A stretch of DNA of 32,643 nt from Mucilaginibacter psychrotolerans (GCF_004519315.1 NZ_SOZE01000050.1:1-32643); one strand, 5' to 3'; shown: positions 8,263-15,398, counted from the stretch's first letter. Made by a program: numbers and translations. The notes: a model not told the origin generated them from the letters alone.

Positions 8263-8281
8263 TGTAATAATTTTTATTACA
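8263..8281. promoter_or_regulatory. putative Rrf2 operator, copy 1
   Basis: TGTAATAATTTTTATTACA is a perfect 8-bp inverted repeat around TTT. It lies between the regulator's -7 box and its ATG, at the expected transcription start, the classic position for a repressor site. TGTAA-N9-TTACA recurs at 7811-7829. Confidence 0.65.
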
Positions 8282-8284
8282 GTA

Positions 8285-8292
8285 CAAATGTA
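8285..8292 (-). promoter_or_regulatory. -7 promoter box of the Rrf2 gene
   Basis: On the minus strand TACATTTG is an exact TAnnTTTG match, 30 nt before the ATG at 8254. The palindrome begins 4 nt downstream of it. Confidence 0.55.
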
Positions 8293-8434
8293 TACATGTT
8301 TGCTAATAAATCAATACCTTTAATTCAGGCGTTACAAAAATGAAGCAGGCCTGACAATACACCTGCAACGATGCCGAAATCTGTACACTGTTTACTGTTA
8401 GCCCCGATGGTCTGGAGTTATTAATTATACCGAT

Positions 8435-9289
8435 ATGAAGACTTACCTTGTTCCTATCGACTTCTCTGAAGCCGCTTTCAACGCCGCTGATTATGCCGCT
8501 CATCTGAGCAAACAAACCGATGTAACGCACATCATTTTGATGAATGCCTACTATATTTCATCCTATGAAACGCTGCTGCCCGATCCCAATATGCTGATGC
8601 TGCGCGAGGAGGAAATAGAAGAAAACGCTGCCGACCGCCTGAAGGGTTTGAATAATTTAAAACAACGCCTGCAAAGCGAGGTGCGAGAGGGCGTTACTAT
8701 AACTACCCGCCTAAACCGCTCGCATCTGCTACGCGCCGTGGTTGATACCGTAGCCAACGAGCATGCCGACCTGGTTATTTTAGGCAGCATTGGCAATAGC
8801 ACCGTGCGCGAAAATAACGAGGGGATAGGCAGCCACGTTATCAAAATATCCAAGGCCTGCCCGGTGCCGGTTATTGTGGTTCAGCCCGATTATCGTTACC
8901 AGCCCATACATAAAGCCGTGGTAGCCTGCGATTTTAAACGGGTGAAAGAAAATCTACCTACAGAAGCGTTACATAAACTGCTGAGCAAATACCCTATAAA
9001 GCTGCTGGTAGTAAATGTTGACCCTAAAGGCAAACATGCTTATGCCGATGCCCAACAAATGGCCGAAGAAACCGCGCTGCATGCTATGCTGAAAGATTTA
9101 AAGCCCGAATACCATTACATTACGCAGCCCGAAGTAATACGCGGCGTACTCGATTTTGCCGCTAACCACAATGCACAGATGGTGATTGCGCTGCCGCACA
9201 CCTACAGTTTCCTGCAATCGATACTTCACGATAGCATTTCCAAGCAGCTGGCTACCAGCTCATCGGTGCCGGTATTGTTGTTGAAGTAG
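8435..9289 (+). CDS. universal stress protein, two UspA domains
   Basis: 284 residues in two tandem UspA-like domains (about 1-150 and 155-284), the usual Bacteroidetes format. Domain 1 opens with TYLVPIDFSEAAFNAADYAA and carries VILGSIGNSTVRENNEGIGS, a variant of the ATP-binding motif G-x2-G-x9-G-S/T in which the last Gly-Ser is shifted by two residues, followed by KACPVPVIVV. Domain 2 (AVVACDFKRV and TSSSVPVLLLK) lacks the nucleotide motif and is probably structural. Role: cytoplasmic nucleotide-binding stress protein. It is convergent with the lipoprotein gene at 9313. Its last 12 codons recur as a fragment near 10661-10696. Confidence 0.93.
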   Translation: MKTYLVPIDFSEAAFNAADYAAHLSKQTDVTHIILMNAYYISSYETLLPDPNMLMLREEEIEENAADRLKGLNNLKQRLQSEVREGVTITTRLNRSHLLRAVVDTVANEHADLVILGSIGNSTVRENNEGIGSHVIKISKACPVPVIVVQPDYRYQPIHKAVVACDFKRVKENLPTEALHKLLSKYPIKLLVVNVDPKGKHAYADAQQMAEETALHAMLKDLKPEYHYITQPEVIRGVLDFAANHNAQMVIALPHTYSFLQSILHDSISKQLATSSSVPVLLLK

Positions 9290-9312
9290 CAGCTTGTGCA
9301 GTTTACGTACTA

Positions 9313-9744
9313 TTAAAAATCGCTTGTAGAGATTACAGTTACGCCGCTTGGATTAGTAACATCGGCATCGTTTTCCGCAGTTATAAAGAACCTAACCGGG
9401 TCATAGTTGAGAACGGAAATAAACTTGGCGTTTCGTTCTGAAGAGAACCAGGCCTCGCTGCTCACCAGTTTTCCCAGGCTTTTAGTACCATTGTCTTTAG
9501 TTTGCACCCAAACTATGTAAAGTTTGCGCTCGGGCGTTAATCTGGATGGGGCTACTAAGTTCTCAACCTTAATCGTAACCTGTCGGTTGCCGTTGTCGTC
9601 TTTCCCTATTTTTACAGTGCCTACTGCCGAAGGCACAACCACCGACTTTTGGAACGTGATTGATTTTGAACAAGACGACAATAAGGTAACTACCCCCAAA
9701 ATTAATGTAGTACTGAGAATAACGTTAAGTTTTAATTTTTTCAT
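9313..9744 (-). CDS. small lipoprotein of unknown function
   Basis: 143 residues. A Lys-rich start and hydrophobic segment end in LSSC (Cys 25), a lipobox, so a periplasmic or outer-membrane lipoprotein is expected. The mature part looks all-beta: VGTVKIGKDDNGNRQVTIKVENL, then LYIVWVQTKDNGTKSLGKL and RFFITAENDADVTNPSGVTVIST. This faintly resembles the Ig-like C-terminal domain of RskA-type anti-sigma factors (an xVW-x-LG-x and PSG/PTG pattern), but there is no ZAS domain, so no such function should be assumed. It is convergent with the usp gene (23 nt apart) and has the repeat-rich region upstream. Confidence 0.8.
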   Translation of the reverse strand: MKKLKLNVILSTTLILGVVTLLSSCSKSITFQKSVVVPSAVGTVKIGKDDNGNRQVTIKVENLVAPSRLTPERKLYIVWVQTKDNGTKSLGKLVSSEAWFSSERNAKFISVLNYDPVRFFITAENDADVTNPSGVTVISTSDF

Positions 9745-10073
9745 AAAAATGATTAGCTGTTGTTTACCAATGGGCGTATGTGATTTAATCTATAGTTTCA
9801 CAAATTAAATATTACAAAAAGGGGGCCAAATATAGAAGTAGCAAATAGTTTGTGGCGATAGTGGGAATATTGAAGAAAAAAGGGACAAAACAGAAGCTTT
9901 TTAAGTATCGACCCATAGGCACCGACTGTGTTCATGCATAGATCAAATTACATCCACAAACATCCAATGCAAGATGAATAGCGTTCGGCTGAGTTTCCAG
10001 AAAACTATAAGATCTCGATTGCTAATTTCAGGAAAACTTTTGCTGTCGCGGGGGGGGTAGCTTTTTTCCGCCG

Positions 10074-10168
10074 TTGTTGGTGTTGTCACCAACAACTTTT
10101 TGCCGTTGGCGGGGGGCATCACCAATTATTTCTAAGAACTTGGTGTTTGTTGGTGACAACATCAACAA
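10074..10168. repeat. nested inverted repeat (cruciform-type element)
   Basis: The 21-nt arms at 10074-10094 and 10148-10168 are reverse complements with one mismatch. Each arm is itself nearly self-complementary (GTTGTTGGTG and CACCAACAAC in the left arm). Inside lies a further pair, CACCAA (10120-10125) and TTGGTG (10140-10145). The whole could fold as one long hairpin or as two small ones. Confidence 0.75.
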
Positions 10169-10264
10169 AGGCGCAACAAGGGCACCAACTGCTCGTGCCT
10201 AATTACTCGCAAAACACAGGTTAGGTAATTTTTTAATTACCCGCGTTCGCGGTAGGGATAGTAA

Positions 10265-10302
10265 GGGTTTGGGCGCAGGAAACGGGTTTGGGCGCAGGAA
10301 AC
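10265..10302. repeat. 19-nt tandem duplication
   Basis: GGGTTTGGGCGCAGGAAAC occurs twice head to tail (10265-10283 and 10284-10302) with no mismatch and is followed by a third GGG start. It is much more GC-rich than the flanks. Confidence 0.8.
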
Positions 10303-10312
10303 GGGCCTGCCT

Positions 10313-10373
10313 GCCGGTAGGCTGGGCCGGAGCGCAGCGCAGCCCTGCATAGCCCGGCCGGTAGGCAGGGCCG
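10313..10373. repeat. GC-rich direct repeat
   Basis: GCCGGTAGGCTGGGCCG (10313-10329) recurs as GCCGGTAGGCAGGGCCG (10357-10373) with one difference. The flanks contain CCTGCCTGCC and GGCAGGG, so the copies also pair with each other in part, like REP-type palindromic units. Confidence 0.6.
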
Positions 10374-10502
10374 CAGGCACCGCCCAAAAGCGCATTTGCT
10401 CTTTTACCATAGACACCAATAAAGGCGGAATAATAGCCCATGAATCAACAGGGCCGACTATCAACATACGTTCTGATGGAAAGTCGTCGGATTATTGCGT
10501 TT

Positions 10503-10607
10503 TTCTACCAACCAGGCATCCCTATGGGATGAAGAAAGCAAATTCGTTCCATGGGAACATCTGGTTGGTAGAATGAAAGATGCCGGTTTTACGTTCCGTC
10601 GGAACGT
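10503..10607. repeat. composite palindromic repeat with TTCTACCAACCAG ends
   Basis: TTCTACCAACCAG (10503-10515) is the exact reverse complement of 10561-10573. Between them are two smaller palindromes, CATCCCTATGGGATG (10517-10531) and GTTCCATGGGAAC (10546-10558), and a third, ACGTTCCGTCGGAACGT, follows at 10591-10607. The modular palindromes suggest a family of dispersed repeats. Confidence 0.65.
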
Positions 10608-10651
10608 CTGGTGATTCTGGCTAATGATGGGCTATTATCCAACAAAGAATG

Positions 10652-10696
10652 CATCCCGGCACCAGTTCCTCAGTGCCGGTATTGTTGTTAAAGTAA
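10652..10696 (+). pseudogene. 3' remnant of a universal stress protein gene
   Basis: Read in frame from 10661, the sequence gives TSSSVPVLLLK and then TAA, identical to the last residues of the intact usp gene that ends at 9289, with nearly identical DNA in the last 30 nt. Upstream of about 10652 the similarity stops. This is a short leftover of a duplicated usp gene or of a deletion/repeat insertion. Confidence 0.55.
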
Positions 10697-10968
10697 ATTC
10701 ATTGTAGTATGTGTTACAATTTTGCCTTGCCGATTTGAAAAAGTGCATAGAATTGCATACATTTAACAGCTTAAACGATGGTTTTATAGTTGCGGGCCAT
10801 GTATGAAAACACACCGTGCTCGTTAATTGTAAAAAGCGTGTTGCAGCCCCCAATTAATTTGAACGAGTTAACAAATATTTATTATAAATAATATTAGTAA
10901 TTAGTTTATTATTCAAATGTTTCGTAACTTTATTAACTATTGAGAAACCCTATCCTAATTAACCCTAT

Positions 10969-11310
10969 ATGAAGACTCTTGGAAAAAAAATCCGGTTGTT
11001 GCGCCACCAAAAAGGCTGGAGCCAGGAAGAAGTAGCTAAGCGATTAGATATTTCTATCCCCGCATTCTCTAAAATTGAAACCGGAATTACCGATATCAAC
11101 CTATCCCGTTTGGAGCAGATTGCTGCTTTGTTCGAGATGTCGGTAGTAACTTTGCTTACTTATAACGAAACTGAGCACGACCAGAAAATTGCATCAGAAC
11201 TGGAGAGCGTAAACAAAAAACTGATGGACCGCGAAACTGAGGTGATTGATCTACAGAAAAAAGTGATCGAGCTTTTTGAAGAATTAAGACACAAAAAAGT
11301 TACGGCTTAA
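10969..11310 (+). CDS. XRE-family regulator with C-terminal coiled coil
   Basis: 113 residues. Residues 5-62 form a Cro/C1-type HTH: IRLLRHQKGWSQEEVAKRLDISIPAFSKIETGITDINLSRLEQIAALF, including the recognition helix ISIPAFSKIE. The rest (about 75-110) is a charged heptad-like helix (LESVNKKLMDRETEVIDLQKKVIELFEEL), likely for dimerisation. It acts as a cytoplasmic DNA-binding protein with unknown targets. Similar small HTH/coiled-coil regulators are common in Bacteroidetes. It is convergent with the GNAT gene and shares a bidirectional terminator with it. Confidence 0.9.
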   Translation: MKTLGKKIRLLRHQKGWSQEEVAKRLDISIPAFSKIETGITDINLSRLEQIAALFEMSVVTLLTYNETEHDQKIASELESVNKKLMDRETEVIDLQKKVIELFEELRHKKVTA

Positions 11311-11316
11311 AACATA

Positions 11317-11348
11317 TTAAGGTCCGGAATGCTCGTTCCGGGCCTTAA
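11317..11348. terminator. bidirectional terminator between convergent genes
   Basis: TTAAGGTCCGGAA pairs with TTCCGGGCCTTAA (one G-U) around a TGCTCG loop. It overlaps the stop codon of the minus-strand GNAT gene (11345-11347). A/T-rich flanks on both sides fit use in both directions. Confidence 0.65.
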
Positions 11349-12463
11349 AACTTGCAGCGCATTGTTAAATGCTTTTTGCCAAATGTGGCACCCACAGCCG
11401 CATGGATGGATAGCATTTTCTCATTAAAATCGCCCACCCAGGAGAGTTCCAATTCGTCGTATTGCTTTAAAGGCAGTACATACTCTTTCAGCTTGATGAA
11501 CAATGCAGACTCGAGTCCGTGGTTTTGGAACTTCTGCTTGGTACCCATTACAATGGCCCGCATACGCGATACGCCCCGCCAGCGGCGATACGCAAAAATC
11601 AGTTTGCCTAACAGGTTTAGTTTGCCATTGAGCGGTTTTATCATTTGGTTGGCATCTGGCAGTATCACAATGAACGATGCCGGCTCGTTGTTTACATAGG
11701 CAAACCATATCAGCTTCTCGTCCATTATTGCTTTCATCTTGCCGAAGCTCTCGATAATTGTGGCGCGGTCTATTGGCACAAAGTTTTCAAAATCCTGCCA
11801 GCCATCGTTGTATATCTCCAAAAAATCGGCGGCGAAACTATCTATTTCTCCTGCTTTAAGGTGCGCAAAGCTGTATCCCGGTTTCCTGATCACCCAGTTG
11901 GCAATTTTGGTAAATCGTTCTGAAAAGGGCGTATGTACATCTAAATGGTTGGTTATCTGCGCGTGTTGGGTAACAAAGCCATATTCCTCAAAAAAAGCGC
12001 GGTAATAGGGCGGGTGGTAGTTCATGCCATAAGAAGGCGGCGTAAAGCCCTCTACCAGCAATCCCCAAAAGTTATCGTTCTCCCCAAAGTTGATGGGGCC
12101 GTCCATAGCCTGCATACCTTTATCCTGCAGCCAGGTTTTCACGGTATCAAATAGGAGGGTGGCAGCCCCCTTATTGTTTACGCATTCAAAAAAACCCATA
12201 CCGCCGGTGGGCTGCTCGTAGTTGTAAGCTTTTTTCTCGTTAATGAACGCGGCAACACGGCCAATCAAAGTGCCGTTATCATCCCTTAATATCCAGCGCG
12301 TTGCCTGCCCATGGCTATGGAAGTTATTTTTGGAGGGATTGAAAACGGCTTCGATATCATTATCTAAAGGGCAAACCCAGTTGGGGTCGTTCTTATAAAT
12401 AATGCGCGCTACATCCAGGAATGCTTTTTTATCGGCTTTGCTGTTAACTTCGGTTGTCTTCAT
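11345..12463 (-). CDS. GNAT-fold protein, putative N-acyltransferase
   Basis: 372 residues. It opens with a segment common in uncharacterised GNAT-like proteins (DVARIIYKNDPNWVCPLDNDIEAVF), then the beta-strand/turn ILRDDNGTLIGRVAAFINEKKA and GGMGFFECVNNKGAATLLFDTVKTWLQDKGMQAMDGPINFGEND, where an acetyl-CoA-type pyrophosphate loop would lie. The C-terminal half looks like a second, degenerate GNAT unit (AYVNNEPASFIVILPDAN, GLESALFIKLKEYVLP, ELSWVGDFNEKMLSIHAAVGA). Substrate unknown. It is monocistronic, bounded by terminators on both sides. Confidence 0.75.
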   Translation of the reverse strand: MKTTEVNSKADKKAFLDVARIIYKNDPNWVCPLDNDIEAVFNPSKNNFHSHGQATRWILRDDNGTLIGRVAAFINEKKAYNYEQPTGGMGFFECVNNKGAATLLFDTVKTWLQDKGMQAMDGPINFGENDNFWGLLVEGFTPPSYGMNYHPPYYRAFFEEYGFVTQHAQITNHLDVHTPFSERFTKIANWVIRKPGYSFAHLKAGEIDSFAADFLEIYNDGWQDFENFVPIDRATIIESFGKMKAIMDEKLIWFAYVNNEPASFIVILPDANQMIKPLNGKLNLLGKLIFAYRRWRGVSRMRAIVMGTKQKFQNHGLESALFIKLKEYVLPLKQYDELELSWVGDFNEKMLSIHAAVGATFGKKHLTMRCKF

Positions 12464-12487
12464 CAGCTATAACAAACGGCCCTTTTA

Positions 12488-12520
12488 TAAAAAAAAGCAC
12501 CCAGTGGGCCACTGGGTGCT
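12488..12520 (-). terminator. Rho-independent terminator after the acidic small gene
   Basis: On the minus strand a perfect 12-bp stem, AGCACCCAGTGG with CCACTGGGTGCT, is followed by a run of Ts (A-run 12488-12496 on plus). It begins 26 nt after the stop of the 61-residue gene at 12546. Confidence 0.85.
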
Positions 12521-12545
12521 TTGCAATATGTTTTAAAAACCTGTA

Positions 12546-12731
12546 TTAGTCGTCGTCTTCGTCATCATAAGGGTCAAAAGAATCAAATCCGCCCAGGTCG
12601 TCAAGGGGCACGTCTTCATCGAAATCATCATCGTCATCCGCTACTTTTTTGCCGGGTTTTACATCCTCATCAAGGTCATCATCTTCATCGTCGACTACTT
12701 TCTTAGTAACAGGTTTTTTTGGAGTTGCCAT
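12546..12731 (-). CDS. very acidic small protein
   Basis: 61 residues. The N-terminus is basic (MATPKKPVTKKV) and the rest is dominated by Asp and Glu runs (DDEDDDLDED, DDDDDFDED, then DPYDDEDDD). It is predicted to be disordered, with no signal peptide. It resembles acidic tails such as that of the RNA polymerase delta subunit or DNA-mimic proteins only in charge, not in a definable domain. The strong dedicated terminator and intact frame argue that it is a real, probably well-expressed gene. It lies downstream of scpB on the same strand with a 133-nt gap. Function unknown. Confidence 0.8.
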   Translation of the reverse strand: MATPKKPVTKKVVDDEDDDLDEDVKPGKKVADDDDDFDEDVPLDDLGGFDSFDPYDDEDDD

Positions 12732-12864
12732 TTTAATAAATGTTTATTTGTTAAAACTTATTCGGTTAACCTAATTGTTTTAGTTTAAAGGTTGGGCTGT
12801 TTAGTTAGCCGTTTGTAACAGTAAAAATAATTAAAATCATTTTCAATAAAAATATCTTTTGAAT

Positions 12865-13425
12865 TTATTCTGTAGCCTCGCCTATAGTGCTGCTGCTCTC
12901 CGTAAATTCCTTTAGCTGTGGTAGTTCGGTGATGTTGTTGATGCCAAAATAGTCCATGAAGAGGCTGCTGGTGCCATATAAGATGGGTTTCCCAACGCTT
13001 TCGGCTTTGCCGGTGATGGCAATTAACTCTTTTTCCAGCAGTTTTTGTATGGAATAATCACAGTTTACACCGCGTATCTGCTCTACATCTAACTTGGTAA
13101 CGGGCTGTTTGTAGGCAATAATGGCGAGGGTTTCTAAAGCGGCCTGGCTCAGCTTCTTTTTAGAACGCTGCAGTTGCAGCAGGCTGATAACCGGGTGAAA
13201 TTTCTTTTTGGTGAGGAACTGATAGCCGTTGTTAATTTTTACCACTTCGATCGCATACTGGCTTTCGCCATATTTCGCGCGGATAGCATCAATGTGTCCG
13301 TTGATCTCGTCGGCATTAAAATCGTGCTCGAACGCAGCCTGCAGGCAGTATAAAATTTCTTCCATACGGATACCCTGTTCAGATGCGAAAATGAGTGCTT
13401 CGATGTGCTGCGCGATATCTTCCAT
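12865..13425 (-). CDS. scpB: segregation and condensation protein B
   Basis: 186 residues. ScpB is the winged-helix subunit of the SMC-ScpA-ScpB condensin that compacts and segregates the chromosome. The start MEDIAQHIEALIFASEQGI matches the family opening, and KLSQAALETLAIIAYKQPVTKLDVEQIRGVNCDYSIQKLLEKELI is the family's most conserved segment, followed by GKPILYGTSSLFMDYFGINNITELPQL. The C-terminal tail is short and acidic. Neither scpA nor smc is in the window. Confidence 0.96.
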   Translation of the reverse strand: MEDIAQHIEALIFASEQGIRMEEILYCLQAAFEHDFNADEINGHIDAIRAKYGESQYAIEVVKINNGYQFLTKKKFHPVISLLQLQRSKKKLSQAALETLAIIAYKQPVTKLDVEQIRGVNCDYSIQKLLEKELIAITGKAESVGKPILYGTSSLFMDYFGINNITELPQLKEFTESSSTIGEATE

Positions 13426-13433
13426 GCAATTTT

Positions 13434-13640
13434 TTAAGTCCGAAAGTCCGAATATTGGGAACTCCGAAAGTAAGAAAAAGTTAGGAAGGGGGGAAGCAGG
13501 GAAGTCAGAAAGTTGGGGAGTAAGAAAGTAAAAAGGGTATAATATCGAATGATGAATTTCGAATGCCGAATAACGAAGTTTTTTACAATACTTACTTTTT
13601 TTACTTCATCATTCGATTTTGGACATTCGTTGTTCGACAT
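13434..13640. repeat. simple-sequence spacer upstream of scpB
   Basis: Two repeat types are seen: purine-rich GTCCGAAAGT / GTAAGAAAGT words (13438-13533), and ATTCGAATG / CATTCGA words in both orientations (13549-13640, such as TCGAATGATGAATTTCGAATG split by short spacers and CATCATTCGATTTTGGACATTCG). The open frames crossing it are artefacts of these words. Confidence 0.55.
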
Positions 13641-13645
13641 TCAAA

Positions 13646-13885
13646 TCAAACCCAGTGATGTGCCTCTATTTCTTCGGCTACGATATCTAAAACCTGCGGA
13701 TCAACCGCACCGCTGTCCTTACAAATTTGAAGGATGTGATTGTCGTCGGGGTTGAAGCCGGCTACAAATACACCGTTTTGGAACACATCGAATTTACAGG
13801 CGTGATGCTCGTAATGCGGATAATCGTATATCTCGAATTGGAAAGTTTCGTCGTCTTTGGTGATGTTGAGGAGGTGGCTTTTCAT
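13646..13885 (-). CDS. small conserved-looking protein of unknown function
   Basis: 79 residues, no signal peptide. The sequence is acidic and His-rich (FQFEIYDYPHYEHHACKFDVF, EEIEAHHWV at the end) and looks like a small alpha/beta protein with a FDVFQNGVFVAGFNPDD beta-turn-beta unit and a C-terminal helix DPQVLDIVAEEIEAHHW. The clustered His and single Cys might bind a metal, but nothing proves it. It stands alone on the minus strand between two repeat-rich spacers, with mqnC upstream. I do not recognise the family. Confidence 0.7.
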   Translation of the reverse strand: MKSHLLNITKDDETFQFEIYDYPHYEHHACKFDVFQNGVFVAGFNPDDNHILQICKDSGAVDPQVLDIVAEEIEAHHWV

Positions 13886-13937
13886 GTAAGGGTAACAGGA
13901 GAGGGGCGGGATTTGTTTTCTGATGCCAACTTACTCT

Positions 13938-14130
13938 CCCCATCGTCATTGCGAGTATCCATCAGGGGGTAACCCTGAAAAAAAAGGTTATGACGTGTAA
14001 CGATGTATACTGATAATCAATAACTTAAAACCACGTCATTATATGGAACGAAGCAATCTCTACGCAAGACGAGCCACTATTCAAGTCGCTCTGCTCATCG
14101 GGAGATTGCTTCGTGCCTCGCAATGATGTT
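13938..14130. repeat. CGTCATTGCGAG / CGAAGCAATCTC inverted-repeat element
   Basis: CGAAGCAATCTC (14049-14060) pairs with GAGATTGCTTCG (14102-14113). The outer words CGTCATT (13944-13950 and 14033-14040) and CTCGCAATGATG (14118-14128) also pair in part. These words match a dispersed repeat widely seen in bacterial intergenic DNA (CGTCATTGCGAGG...GAAGCAATC). The left part carries an interruption (13955-14030). No coding potential. Confidence 0.6.
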
Positions 14131-14157
14131 TTGGTGAAGGCCTCACACCAGCAGCGC

Positions 14158-15282
14158 CTAATAATTTATCACCTGCTCCTCAATCTCTACCGGTACATCG
14201 CGCCACTCGTATTTTTGGGTGCGCAGCTGCGGTTCGAAACCGGCTTCCTTGATAGAATCCTGTATCCCCTTTGCGGTAAAGCGATGCGGTGCGCCTGCGG
14301 CAGATACCACGTTTTCTTCTATCATGATAGAGCCGAAATCATTAGCACCGGCGTGCAGGCAAAGCTGTGCAACCTGCTTGCCCACCGTTAACCAGCTGGC
14401 TTGTATGTTTTTGATATTGGGCAGCATAATGCGGCTTAAAGCGATCATGCGGATGTACTCATCGCCGGTTACGTTGTTGGTGATGCCGCGCACTTTACGC
14501 AGCAGTGTACCATCATCCTGAAAAGGCCATGGGATAAAGGCCACAAAACCGTAATGGCCTTCTGGCTTTTCGGCTTGTACTTCGCGTATCCACACCAAAT
14601 GCTCAAATCGCTCTTCTATCGTTTCTATATGGCCGAACATCATGGTGGCCGAACTTGGCAAATTCAACTGATGGGCTGCACGCATTACATCTAACCATTC
14701 TTTACCACCGCATTTGCCTTTGGAGATGAGGCGGCGTACGCGGTCGTTCAGTATCTCGGCTCCTGCGCCAGGCAGGGAATCCAATCCTGATTCCTTCATA
14801 GCTTTCAGCACATCGTAATGGCTCATGCCTTCCAGCTTAGCTACGTGCGCAATCTCCGGCGGCCCTAAAGAATGCAGTTTCAGCTTAGGGTAAAGCTGTT
14901 TCAGTTCGCGAAACAGATCGGTATAAAATTGAAGACCCAGATCAGGGTGGTGGCCGCCTTGCAGTAAAAGCTGGTCGCCGCCATAGCGGAAGGTCTCTTC
15001 TATTTTCTTTTTGTAGGTCTCTATATCAGTAATGTAAGCATCATCGTGGCCGGGGCGGCGGAAGAAATTACAGAACTTGCAGTTGGCAATGCAAACATTG
15101 GTGGTGTTTACGTTACGGTCTATCTGCCAGGTAACTTTGCCATGGGGCACCTGTATCTTGCGCAGCTCGTTAGCGGTGTACATCAAATCGGCGGTTGAGG
15201 CGTTGTTGTAAAGATAAACCCCTTCTTCCAGGCTCAAAAAATCGAAAGCTAAAGCGCGCTGCAACAGATCGGCTGTATTCAT
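14158..15282 (-). CDS. mqnC: dehypoxanthine futalosine cyclase (radical SAM)
   Basis: 374 residues from the ATG at 15282; a TTG two codons upstream is a poorer start. MqnC is the radical-SAM enzyme that cyclises dehypoxanthine futalosine in the futalosine route to menaquinone. The CxxxCxxC cluster motif is C64-IAN-C68-KF-C71-NFFRRPG, and the MqnC-type signatures LQGGHHPDLGLQFYTDLFRELK, LHSLGPPEI, DSLPGAGAEILNDRVRR, ATMMFGHIETIEERFEHLVWIRE and FIPWPFQ follow in order. Other menaquinone genes are not in the window. A TAnnTTTG box at 15286-15293 lies directly against the start codon, so the message may be almost leaderless. Confidence 0.95.
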   Translation of the reverse strand: MNTADLLQRALAFDFLSLEEGVYLYNNASTADLMYTANELRKIQVPHGKVTWQIDRNVNTTNVCIANCKFCNFFRRPGHDDAYITDIETYKKKIEETFRYGGDQLLLQGGHHPDLGLQFYTDLFRELKQLYPKLKLHSLGPPEIAHVAKLEGMSHYDVLKAMKESGLDSLPGAGAEILNDRVRRLISKGKCGGKEWLDVMRAAHQLNLPSSATMMFGHIETIEERFEHLVWIREVQAEKPEGHYGFVAFIPWPFQDDGTLLRKVRGITNNVTGDEYIRMIALSRIMLPNIKNIQASWLTVGKQVAQLCLHAGANDFGSIMIEENVVSAAGAPHRFTAKGIQDSIKEAGFEPQLRTQKYEWRDVPVEIEEQVINY

Positions 15283-15285
15283 ATA

Positions 15286-15293
15286 CAAATATA
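15286..15293 (-). promoter_or_regulatory. candidate -7 box abutting the mqnC start
   Basis: On the minus strand TATATTTG matches TAnnTTTG exactly. Transcription would begin about at the ATG (15282-15280), implying a near-leaderless mRNA. A chance match in this A/T-rich spot cannot be excluded. Confidence 0.35.
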
Positions 15294-15398
15294 CGTGGTA
15301 GGAGGGGAAATATCTGAACCGCTGATTTTTTTGATTTAAGGATTACAGTGATTTTTGATTTGCATTGGATAAATTTGTTCAGTCTAAACCGTAATTTC

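Larger units (their letters stand above)
9745..10968. other. 1.2-kb non-coding, repeat-rich region
   Basis: Open frames here are short, compositionally odd and overlap repeats. The stretch holds nested inverted repeats (10074-10168), a 19-nt tandem duplication (10265-10302), GC-rich direct repeats (10313-10373), CTACCAACCAG-type inverted repeats (10503-10607), and a remnant of a universal stress protein gene (10652-10696). The last 120 nt are A/T-rich and must carry the promoter of the XRE gene; TAACTTTA at 10925-10932 is a near match to TAnnTTTG. Confidence 0.6.

Noticed and set aside
10199..10467. Two minus-strand frames of 76-80 residues
   Set aside because: They consist of GC-rich repeat sequence and lack any protein-like pattern.
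10074..10607. CRISPR array
   Set aside because: Repeats are palindromic and irregularly spaced, without regular unique spacers or cas genes.
10635..10853. 72-residue minus-strand frame
   Set aside because: It runs through the usp remnant and repeat-flanking DNA, with no signal or domain.
13434..13640. 68-residue frames on both strands
   Set aside because: They are built from simple repeats (GAAAGT and ATTCGAATG words).
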